DNA of 18,460 nucleotides from SIG565 sp045613385 (GTDB taxonomy: Bacteria; Bacillota; Clostridia; Oscillospirales; Acutalibacteraceae), in NCBI GenBank assembly GCA_045613385.1, contig JAZLAW010000018.1, forward strand, positions 1-18,460, given 5' to 3'. Positions 6,666-12,603 of this stretch are shown here, one piece after another; within the stretch, counting starts at the first letter, position 1, and each line of letters begins with the position of its first letter. A program made the translations under genes and the position numbers. The notes under the pieces are model-generated. The model was given only the letters and a program-made list of their open reading frames with translations, had not been told where the DNA came from and did not search any database.

Positions 6666-7580
6666 ATGTACAAAATTGAACTGGGTAAAAGCGGATTACA
6701 GGTGCCCACCGTTGCGGTGGGCTGTATGCGAATTGCAAATATGGAAGAAAAAGAAATTGATCGTTTTATTGATAGCGCCATTGAAAACGATTGCAACTTT
6801 TTTGACCATGCCGATATTTACGGCGGCGGTATGTGCGAGAGCGTTTTTGGAAAGTCAATATCTCGGTATGACCGAGAAAAAATCATAATTCAGACCAAGT
6901 GCGGCATTGTTCCCGGGAAAATGTTTGACTTTTCTTATGAGCATATTGTAAACTCGGTTGACGCAAGTCTTAAAAGACTTGGCACCGAGTATATTGACGT
7001 TTTGTTATTGCATCGTCCCGATGCACTTGTAGAGCCTGAAGAAGTGGCAAAAGCATTTTCCTACCTTAAAGATAGCGGCAAGGTCCGTCATTTTGGTGTG
7101 TCGAACCAAAACCCGTATCAAATGCAGTTATTGGCGTCTTGCATTGATATGCCGCTTTGCGCAAATCAGTTGCAGTTGAGCATTATGCACGCGCCGATGA
7201 TTCAGGCGGGAATTAATGTGAATATGTGCAATGAATCGGGCATTAACCGAGATGGCGGAGTGCTTGATTTTTGCCGACTCAACAATATAACGATTCAGCC
7301 CTGGTCACCTATGCAACACGGATTTTTTGGCGGCTGTTTCGTCGATAACGAGCAGTTCCCAGAGCTTAATGCGGTTTTGAAAAAACTGGCCGAAAAGTAC
7401 GGTGTTTCCAAAACAACAATGGCTATTGCGTGGCTTTTACGCCATCCTGCAAAAATGCAACCTGTTACAGGTACCACGAATATAGAGCGATTGAAAGATA
7501 GCTTTAAGGCCGCAGAAATCTCTATCACCCGAGAAGAATGGTATGAGATTTATAAAGCGGCAGGAAATATACTTCCGTAA
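6666..7580 (+). CDS. Aldo/keto reductase, YdhF-like
   Basis: 304 aa. The NAD(P)H-dependent aldo-keto reductase tetrad is visible as D47 and Y52 (FFDHADIYGGG), K78 (IIQTKCG) and H116 (LLLHRPD). GVSNQNP (144-150) and a C-terminal TGT..IERL cofactor segment also match. The DHADIYGG and LLLHRPD motifs are close to Escherichia coli YdhF. The enzyme probably reduces an aldehyde or ketone in the cytosol; the substrate is unknown. The frame extends to GTG 6657, but that codon lies inside the AAGGAG ribosome site, so ATG 6666 is the start. It follows the TIR gene by 73 nt, in which I see no clear promoter, so read-through from upstream is likely. Confidence 0.88.
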   Translation: MYKIELGKSGLQVPTVAVGCMRIANMEEKEIDRFIDSAIENDCNFFDHADIYGGGMCESVFGKSISRYDREKIIIQTKCGIVPGKMFDFSYEHIVNSVDASLKRLGTEYIDVLLLHRPDALVEPEEVAKAFSYLKDSGKVRHFGVSNQNPYQMQLLASCIDMPLCANQLQLSIMHAPMIQAGINVNMCNESGINRDGGVLDFCRLNNITIQPWSPMQHGFFGGCFVDNEQFPELNAVLKKLAEKYGVSKTTMAIAWLLRHPAKMQPVTGTTNIERLKDSFKAAEISITREEWYEIYKAAGNILP

Positions 7581-7583
7581 ACT

Positions 7584-7613
7584 AAAACCCCACCGGTTAA
7601 CCGGTGGGGTTTT
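7584..7613. terminator. Bidirectional terminator, perfect 30-nt palindrome
   Basis: The 30 bases are a perfect palindrome centred at 7598/7599, with A4 on the left and T4 on the right, so it can stop transcription from both sides. It sits between the converging aldo-keto reductase and the 74-aa gene. Confidence 0.9.
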
Positions 7614-7621
7614 GTCCCGAT

Positions 7622-7846
7622 TTATTCGGGCGGGTTTTGCGGTTCGTGTTTTTCTGCCAGTACATTGCTTAAAACGTGGCGGTAAATACCAGTGAATTGT
7701 CCACCCGATTTTTCAAGCGCACTTTTAGAAAGTTTGCCTTCTTCGTAGAGCTTAAGGAGTTTTTTTGCTTTTTTCTCAAGCCTTGAGAATTCGCGGTTAA
7801 TGTTGCCGAGCGCTCTGTCGGCGGTTGGGTCAGAGTAATAAGACAT
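7622..7846 (-). CDS. Small conserved-looking hypothetical protein, 74 aa
   Basis: The peptide begins MSYYSDPTADRALGNINREF. A lysine/leucine-rich, probably helical segment (LEKKAKKLLKLYEEGKLS, about 23-40) follows, then a polar, proline-containing tail. No signal peptide, membrane segment or catalytic motif is visible and I do not recognise the family. Reality as a gene is well supported. It has AGGGGGAAAG before ATG 7846, an exact-consensus promoter upstream and a strong terminator 9 nt past the stop. The helical basic nature would suit a nucleic-acid or protein binder, but that is a guess. Confidence 0.7.
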   Translation of the reverse strand: MSYYSDPTADRALGNINREFSRLEKKAKKLLKLYEEGKLSKSALEKSGGQFTGIYRHVLSNVLAEKHEPQNPPE

Positions 7847-7874
7847 TTTGCTTTCCCCCTATATTAAATTTTCA

Positions 7875-7939
7875 TACAGGAAGGCAACAAAAAAGCCTAT
7901 CCTGCAATCAGGTAGAATTTCCCCTTGGAAATTACTACC
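7875..7939 (-). promoter_or_regulatory. Hairpin-rich 5' leader of the 74-aa gene
   Basis: Within the 124-nt leader (about 7970 to 7847, minus strand) there are two stem-loops. The first pairs 7935-7939 and 7927-7933 with 7911-7915 and 7916-7922 (12 bp, one bulge, loop AAGG). The second pairs 7895-7904 with 7877-7885 (9 bp, one bulge, T-rich loop). I recognise no riboswitch class. No terminator lies in the leader, so any control would be on translation or stability. Confidence 0.45.
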
Positions 7940-7976
7940 ATCTTTTGCAAAATAAGCTAAAAACTTTTACAATCAT

Positions 7977-8005
7977 ATTATACTATAAATATGTGTTTTT
8001 GTCAA
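7977..8005 (-). promoter_or_regulatory. Consensus sigma-A promoter of the 74-aa gene
   Basis: On the minus strand: TTGACA (8005-8000), 17-bp spacer, TATAAT (7982-7977), an exact match to consensus. It is back to back with the promoter at 8019-8047, with 13 bp between the two -35 boxes. Confidence 0.85.
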
Positions 8006-8018
8006 GGGCAACCAATTA

Positions 8019-8047
8019 TTGCAAAACAGAATGACAAGTGATATAAT
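8019..8047 (+). promoter_or_regulatory. Promoter of the HD-hydrolase gene/operon
   Basis: TTGCAA (8019-8024), 17-bp spacer, TATAAT (8042-8047) with extended -10 TGA (8039-8041). Start predicted near 8054. Confidence 0.8.
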
Positions 8048-8066
8048 TTTTATAGAGGTGAAGAAA

Positions 8067-8495
8067 ATGATATATACACCCGCAACTAAAAAAGCGATTA
8101 AGTTTTGTTTTAAAGCACACAAAAGGCAACGTGATAAAAGCGGTATGCCGTATGTGTTCCATCCTTTTCATTTAGCTGAGCAGATGGTCACAGAAGAAAC
8201 TACCATTGTTGCCCTTTTGCACGATGTTATGGAAGATACAAAATATACCGAGAAGCAAATCAGAAAGATGGGATTTTCTGATTCTGTTATAGAAGCATTA
8301 AGGCTGCTCACGCACGACAAAAACACAAATTATATGGATTATGTCAGCGCAATTAAAGAAAATAAGATTGCCAAAGCTGTAAAAATAGCTGATTTAAAGC
8401 ATAATTCGGATTTATCCCGGTTGGATACGGTTGATGAAAAGGCTCTTGCCCGTCGGGAAAAATATTTAAAGGCTCTCGAATTGTTGCTTGGATAG
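8067..8495 (+). CDS. Stand-alone HD-domain phosphohydrolase, RelA/SpoT hydrolase-like
   Basis: 142 aa. The metal-binding HD residues of the (p)ppGpp hydrolase fold are in order: H32 in FHPFHLAEQM, H52-D53 with E56-D57 in LLHDVMEDT, and D109/N113 in ADLKHNSD. There is no synthetase or regulatory domain, so it resembles small alarmone hydrolases (SAH/MESH1 type), which would remove the 3' pyrophosphate from (p)ppGpp. Other nucleotide substrates are possible. The frame extends to 8019, but that region is the promoter; ATG 8067 has GAGGTGA just upstream. The alkaline phosphatase gene follows after 49 nt on the same strand with no clear promoter of its own. Confidence 0.85.
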   Translation: MIYTPATKKAIKFCFKAHKRQRDKSGMPYVFHPFHLAEQMVTEETTIVALLHDVMEDTKYTEKQIRKMGFSDSVIEALRLLTHDKNTNYMDYVSAIKENKIAKAVKIADLKHNSDLSRLDTVDEKALARREKYLKALELLLG

Positions 8496-8544
8496 AATAT
8501 TCGTGTTATACGGTTACAAGGAAAAAGAATAGGGGTTACGACAG

Positions 8545-9945
8545 TTGAAAAAAGTTATATCATGGGTTTTGACAATTACATTAATAATTTCTCTTTGCAG
8601 TACATTTGTCGGTTGCAAAGAAAATGGAGCAACGCTCAATGGTATAAAAATATCGGATTTTTCGGTGGTTTATTCCAAAAAATATACCGATTACAGTCTC
8701 CGCGCGGCCGAGTATATAAAGGCAGAGATTTTAAAGCGTACGCAGATTGATTTACCGCTTATTGATGACTCGCAAACCGCCGTTTCGGAATATGAAATAG
8801 TCGTAGGGGAAACCGCAAGAGAAATTTCTGGACGACTCGATGTTGATACAGTGGGCACACAGTTTGCAATCCTTGCGGAAGACAGACAAATAGCGCTTGA
8901 AGGCGATTATTTTATTATCGCGGCGGCCGCTTATTTCTTTGTTGAAACCTATGTCCCTGCGCAAAATTATAATGCTGAAATTCCAAAGAAAATATCTATT
9001 CACGAACCCATCGTAAAAGCGGCAGAAAACTATATTATGCTTATTGGCGACGGAATGGGTGTGCAACACACACTTCTCTATAACCATGTGGAAGATTCGC
9101 TAAAACTTTCCGATGGCGAAGATAAATTTTATGGTTACTTCTTGCCGTATTCGGCATCTTCCCGCACCAATTCTCTTAGCGGCACCACCGACAGTGCAGC
9201 TGGCGGAACGGCTTTGTCTTGCGGGTATAAAACAAATAACGGCTTTATAGGTCAGGATAAAGATAATAAAGATTTAAGGTCACTGACAGAACTTGCCGCA
9301 ACTCTTGGCAAAAGCACGGCAGTTATGTCTACCGAGGTGTCTACAGGTGCTACACCCGCAACCTTTTCTGCACACGCTGTAGAACGAACCGAAGCCGATG
9401 AAATCGTTGCCGACCAAAAGGTGCTTACCGATACACTCGGCACTGTTATAAACTGCGGTTTTGATTATTATACTGTGCGCGGAATAGGCATAACCGAACA
9501 AAAAGTTACAGAGACTATCGATAAAATTGATGATAACCCAAACGGATTTTTCCTTATGTACGAAGAAGCATATATCGATAAACATTCTCACGCAAACGAC
9601 AAAACAAAATTGTTCCGCGCAGTCGTAAGGTTCAATCAGGTTATTGGCAGGGTTATGGAATATGCATTTTATAATCCCAACACCTTTGTGCTTATAACTG
9701 CCGACCACGAAACAGGCGGAATTACCGTCAATGATTCGGGAAAACTGAAATTTACCAGTACCGACCATACAAGTGCCGATGTGCCTGTTTTTGTGTACGG
9801 CGTCGGCGGCGAACTTTTTGATAAACAAACGGTGGAAAACATTCAGATTCCACAAACAATAGCATCACTTTGGGGTGTCAACGATTTTGGTGACCAAAGT
9901 AATTTTAAACCGCTTAAAAAAAGTTGGGAGAAGGGAGCAAAATGA
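8545..9945 (+). CDS. Alkaline phosphatase, lipoprotein, with extra N-terminal domain
   Basis: 466 aa from a TTG start with AGGGG about nine bases upstream. A lipoprotein signal ends in the lipobox FVGC (C24), so it is anchored outside the membrane. Residues about 40-155 (YSLRAAEYIKAEI..., YEIVVGET, FVETYV) resemble the small alpha/beta domain at the N-terminus of alpha-glucuronidase-type glycosidases, which is unusual here. The phosphatase domain has LIGDGMG (166-172, metal Asp 169), TTDSAAGGTAL with nucleophile S217, metal ligands D345 and H349 in YIDKHSHAND, TADHETGG (D387, H388) and H408 in TDHTS. It releases phosphate from external phosphomonoesters. Its TGA overlaps the ATG of the next gene. 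No Pho box was identified. Confidence 0.88.
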   Translation: MKKVISWVLTITLIISLCSTFVGCKENGATLNGIKISDFSVVYSKKYTDYSLRAAEYIKAEILKRTQIDLPLIDDSQTAVSEYEIVVGETAREISGRLDVDTVGTQFAILAEDRQIALEGDYFIIAAAAYFFVETYVPAQNYNAEIPKKISIHEPIVKAAENYIMLIGDGMGVQHTLLYNHVEDSLKLSDGEDKFYGYFLPYSASSRTNSLSGTTDSAAGGTALSCGYKTNNGFIGQDKDNKDLRSLTELAATLGKSTAVMSTEVSTGATPATFSAHAVERTEADEIVADQKVLTDTLGTVINCGFDYYTVRGIGITEQKVTETIDKIDDNPNGFFLMYEEAYIDKHSHANDKTKLFRAVVRFNQVIGRVMEYAFYNPNTFVLITADHETGGITVNDSGKLKFTSTDHTSADVPVFVYGVGGELFDKQTVENIQIPQTIASLWGVNDFGDQSNFKPLKKSWEKGAK

Positions 9946-10697
9946 ATAATCTTCTTGACTGTGTTATGATTTTAGGTGAACAGATGTTAAAATGTGGCGC
10001 CGAAGTCCGTAGGGTTGAAGACAGCATAAAAAGAATTTTCGATTCTTATGGCGTTAAAAGAACCGATGTATTTATAATAACAAGCAGCATGGTGGTGACT
10101 ATACATACATTGAACGGTGATATATTAACCCAGACCCGCCGTATAAACGACACATCCACTGATTTTGAAAAACTGCATTTATTGAACGCTCTTTCAAGAG
10201 ATATATGTACATATAAATTTTCATCCGAAGAGATAACGGAAAAACTCCAAAAAATAAAAAACAGAAAAAAGTATCCTCTTGTTTTAGAGTTTTTATGTTA
10301 TGCGGTAATAGCTTTGGCTTTTACCCTGTTCTTCGGCGGAACCCTGACACAAGCGGGGGTATCATTCGCGGTAGGCGGAATTGTAAGATTTGCAATTTTT
10401 ATATGTGATAAAATGGTAAGTAATAAGATATTCACTAAATTTATCGCCTCATTCTTTGCTGCTTTGTTGACCTTTTTTGCATTGAGACTTGATATAATCC
10501 ACAGTGTAGACAAAATCATAATCGGAAACATAATGACACTAATTCCCGGCATAGGCCTTACAAACGCGCTCAGAGATTTGTTCGTCGGAGACAGTATAGC
10601 CGGGCTTCTGCGCACCATTGAATCTTGTATAATAGCAATAGCTATTGCGGCAGGATACTTTGTGGTAGTAATACTTACAGGGGGTGCACTTATATGA
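9942..10697 (+). CDS. ThrE/YjjP-type exporter subunit (DUF1212)
   Basis: 251 aa. The soluble N-terminal part (1-110) contains the family motif MLKCGAEVRRVEDSI (15-29). About five membrane segments follow, with the conserved IPGIGLTNALRDLFVGDSIAG (201-221). In this family one gene carries this half of the threonine/serine exporter fold and a partner carries the other; E. coli YjjP-YjjB exports succinate. ATG 9942 (AGAAGGGAG upstream) overlaps the phosphatase stop as ATGA, so an in-frame earlier start at 9924 is unlikely. The gene ends in another ATGA overlap with its partner. The substrate is probably a small amino or dicarboxylic acid; it cannot be told from sequence. Confidence 0.87.
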   Translation: MNNLLDCVMILGEQMLKCGAEVRRVEDSIKRIFDSYGVKRTDVFIITSSMVVTIHTLNGDILTQTRRINDTSTDFEKLHLLNALSRDICTYKFSSEEITEKLQKIKNRKKYPLVLEFLCYAVIALAFTLFFGGTLTQAGVSFAVGGIVRFAIFICDKMVSNKIFTKFIASFFAALLTFFALRLDIIHSVDKIIIGNIMTLIPGIGLTNALRDLFVGDSIAGLLRTIESCIIAIAIAAGYFVVVILTGGALI

Positions 10698-11134
10698 CAA
10701 CACTTCATATAATCCAGATAGTTACGGGCACATTGGGAACACTTGGATTCGGTATACTTTTCAACATAAGGGGTAAAAGGCTTATAGGAGCAGCTCTCGG
10801 CGGCGTTATTGCGAGTGTTTTGTATGTTGTTTTAGGTGTTATTATCGATAACGAGCCGTTGGTGTATTTTATCGTAGCGGCGCTCGTTACCGTTTATTCA
10901 GAAACAAGCGCACGTATCATAAAAACACCCGCCACACCCATAACAATCACTTCTCTAATTCCGCTTATACCGGGTGGCTCACTCTATTATACAATGGCAT
11001 ATGCTTTTCAGAGTGATTTTGAAACATTTTTAAACAAGGCGGTCTCAACATTGCTTTTAGCGGCGGCACTTGCTCTGGGCATAATAATCGCAACGGCGGT
11101 GTGGAGATTTTGTATGCGCTGCGTAAAAAACTGA
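10694..11134 (+). CDS. ThrE_2/YjjB-type exporter subunit (DUF3815)
   Basis: 146 aa, about four to five membrane helices. The motif TPATPITITSLIPLIPGGSLYY (about 77-98) is the hallmark of the short half of split ThrE exporters. It presumably forms a complex with the product of the gene before it. ATG 10694 overlaps the previous stop (ATGA) and has AGGGGGTG just upstream; the longer frame from 10625 would read inside the previous gene and is not used. Confidence 0.87.
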   Translation: MTTLHIIQIVTGTLGTLGFGILFNIRGKRLIGAALGGVIASVLYVVLGVIIDNEPLVYFIVAALVTVYSETSARIIKTPATPITITSLIPLIPGGSLYYTMAYAFQSDFETFLNKAVSTLLLAAALALGIIIATAVWRFCMRCVKN

Positions 11135-11158
11135 ATTATTCATAAAAGGAGAACGGAT

Positions 11159-11395
11159 ATGGACACATTAAAAAAATATTTTTCACACGCATTTAAGTCC
11201 CGGACCACAAACGACTTTATTGTGGCTTTGATTGTTTATGCGGTAATCGGCATTGTTGGTGGTGCAATAATTGGCTTTCTTAAGGGTTTACCGATTATCG
11301 GTGCGGTGTTTGGTATTGCGGGTGCAATAATTGAACTTTATACACTTATAGGCGTTGTGCTTTCAATACTTGTGTTTGTAAAGGTTGTAAAATAA
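11159..11395 (+). CDS. Small membrane protein, 78 aa
   Basis: A basic N-terminus (about 1-18) is followed by a glycine-rich hydrophobic hairpin (about 20-43 and 45-76) that should form two helices, ending in VKVVK. AAAGGAG lies eight bases before ATG 11159. It follows the ThrE pair by 24 nt and is probably the last gene of that operon. I recognise no family; a small accessory protein of the exporter is possible but unproven. Confidence 0.65.
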   Translation: MDTLKKYFSHAFKSRTTNDFIVALIVYAVIGIVGGAIIGFLKGLPIIGAVFGIAGAIIELYTLIGVVLSILVFVKVVK

Positions 11396-11400
11396 AAAAA

Positions 11401-11435
11401 TTCGGTACCGACCACTATATATGGTCGGCACCGAA
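11401..11435 (-). terminator. Hairpin facing the minus strand
   Basis: Two stacked stems (11401-11406 with 11430-11435; 11408-11414 with 11422-11428) around a seven-base loop. Downstream on the plus strand is AATAATAC, a poor U-tract. On the minus strand the hairpin is followed by seven Ts, so it works best as a terminator for antisense transcription entering the ThrE operon. On the plus strand it may only protect the mRNA 3' end. Confidence 0.5.
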
Positions 11436-11443
11436 AATAATAC

Positions 11444-11472
11444 TTGCATTTAATTCGGTAGTATGCTAAAAT
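11444..11472 (+). promoter_or_regulatory. tRNA-Ala promoter
   Basis: TTGCAT (11444-11449), 17-bp spacer, TAAAAT (11467-11472) with extended -10 TGC (11464-11466). It lies 29 nt upstream of the tRNA. Confidence 0.7.
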
Positions 11473-11501
11473 AATTTCTCGTAAAGAACAATTTAATATT
11501 T

Positions 11502-11577
11502 GGGGCATTAGCGCAGTTGGTAGCGCATCACACTGGCAGTGTGGGGGTCAGGGGTTCAAATCCCCTATGCTCCACCA
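11502..11577 (+). tRNA. tRNA-Ala(GGC)
   Basis: 76 nt with encoded CCA. The full cloverleaf is visible: acceptor GGGGCAT/ATGCTCC, D stem GCGC/GCGC, anticodon stem TCACA/TGTGG, and T arm with GGTTCAAAT. Anticodon GGC is at 11535-11537. The acceptor has the G3-U70 wobble pair, the main alanine identity element. It reads GCC and GCU codons. Confidence 0.95.
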
Positions 11578-11613
11578 AAAAATTTGACAAGTTTCGACTT
11601 GTCGAATTTTTTT
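11578..11613 (+). terminator. tRNA-Ala terminator
   Basis: It begins directly after the CCA. The stem 11579-11592 with 11597-11610 has a TTCG loop and one G-T pair, and runs into a T7 tract (11607-11613). Confidence 0.8.
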
Positions 11614-11615
11614 AT

Positions 11616-11778
11616 CCATTGCGAAAGCAATGGTATATCATCAGCCGTTAGGCTGTATATCATCAACAACGGTTGCACCGTTGTTGTATCTCATCACACC
11701 TTTAGGTGTGTATCAAAAAAACTTTGGCAATGATGATATGCAAGACTTCGTCTTGATTATATACACGGCTTCGCCGTG
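11616..11778. repeat. Array of six short hairpins with AT-rich linkers
   Basis: Stems: 11616-11622/11627-11633, 11642-11646/11651-11655, 11664-11673/11677-11686 (10 bp), 11695-11700/11705-11710, 11741-11746/11750-11755 and 11764-11769/11773-11778. Each stem has its own sequence but is perfectly self-complementary, with 3-4-base loops. The first four are joined by TATATCAT or TATCTCAT. Around the last two, linkers are TGATGATATG, ATTATATA and ATTTATATG, which is the opposite orientation. So there appear to be two groups facing each other across 11711-11740. No ORF of note. Bases 11779-11848 hold only a short palindrome (11823-11834). Confidence 0.75.
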
Positions 11779-11848
11779 ATTTATATGTAGGACTTCAAAC
11801 CCACAGGTCATAAAGTAAAAACTTCGAATTCGAACAACCTTTCTAATA

Positions 11849-11887
11849 AAAAGGGCGCAATCTAAAGATTGCGCCCTTTTGTTTTTT
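11849..11887. terminator. Bidirectional terminator at the end of ktrA
   Basis: 14-bp perfect stem (11849-11862 with 11867-11880), loop TAAA. It is followed by GTTTTTT on the plus strand and by TTTATTAG after the stem on the minus strand. It ends the KtrBA transcript and anything reading out of the hairpin array. Confidence 0.88.
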
Positions 11888-11939
11888 GATTTATAGCGGA
11901 TGCTACTCCGACAAAGCTTTGCTTAAAGTTTTCTGAAAA

Positions 11940-12590
11940 TTATTTTACTTTAGATAGTTTATCTGTATTTGCAATTACAATCAAAACCATATCTTTGGTT
12001 AATGGTGCGCTGGGGTCGATTGCTACATTAACTGTATCGCCAATACGGATGGCAACAACATTAAAACCGCATTTTTTACGCAGATTAAGTTCGATAAGAT
12101 TTTTACCAACCCATTCTTCGCGGGTGTCTATTTCTACAATAGCCACATCCCGTGATATTGATAACATATCAATGAGTCCTGAGCATAATAAATTTTTTGC
12201 AAGTCGGACTCCCGATTCGTTTTCGGGGAAAACCACCATATCTGCACCGATGCGCAGTAAAATTTTTCTGTGCATTTCATTTCCGCATTTTGCTATAACT
12301 GTTTTAACGCCGACTTCTTTGCATAAAGTGACCGCCATAACACTCGCTTCAAGGTTACTTGCCATAGAAATAATTACAGTATCGATTTCGGCGATACCGA
12401 GACGTTCAATCACTTCAATATCGGTAACATCGGCACATTTGCATACAGGAAGATATGCCGCAGCATCATTTACAATACGTTGGTCGGTGTCAACGGCAAT
12501 AACTTCCATACCGTTTTCCACAAGTTCTCTGGCAACGGCTATTCCGTATCTGCCAAGTCCAAATACCGCGTAAGTTTTTTTATTTTGCAT
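11940..12590 (-). CDS. ktrA: Potassium uptake regulatory subunit KtrA (RCK/TrkA)
   Basis: 216 aa. The N-terminal RCK Rossmann domain has the nucleotide motif GLGRYG (11-16) and an acidic residue at the end of strand 2 (IAVDTD, D34/D36). The RCK_C (TrkA-C) domain covers about 148-216. KtrA forms an octameric cytosolic ring that gates the KtrB channel in response to ATP/ADP and, in many Firmicutes, c-di-AMP bound to RCK_C. The frame extends seven codons further to 12611, but AAAGGAG eight bases before ATG 12590 fixes the start. It lies 13 nt after the KtrB stop and is coupled to it. Confidence 0.92.
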   Translation of the reverse strand: MQNKKTYAVFGLGRYGIAVARELVENGMEVIAVDTDQRIVNDAAAYLPVCKCADVTDIEVIERLGIAEIDTVIISMASNLEASVMAVTLCKEVGVKTVIAKCGNEMHRKILLRIGADMVVFPENESGVRLAKNLLCSGLIDMLSISRDVAIVEIDTREEWVGKNLIELNLRKKCGFNVVAIRIGDTVNVAIDPSAPLTKDMVLIVIANTDKLSKVK

Positions 12591-12603
12591 ATATAATTCT
12601 CCT

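Noticed and set aside
7825..8034. Plus-strand ORF of 69 codons between the 74-aa gene and the HD gene
   Set aside because: It has no ribosome site and runs across the leader and promoter of the minus-strand gene; composition is not protein-like.
11616..11778. Possible CRISPR array
   Set aside because: The repeated parts are short AT-rich linkers and the variable parts are perfect hairpins of changing length. There are no constant-length repeats and spacers, and no cas genes.
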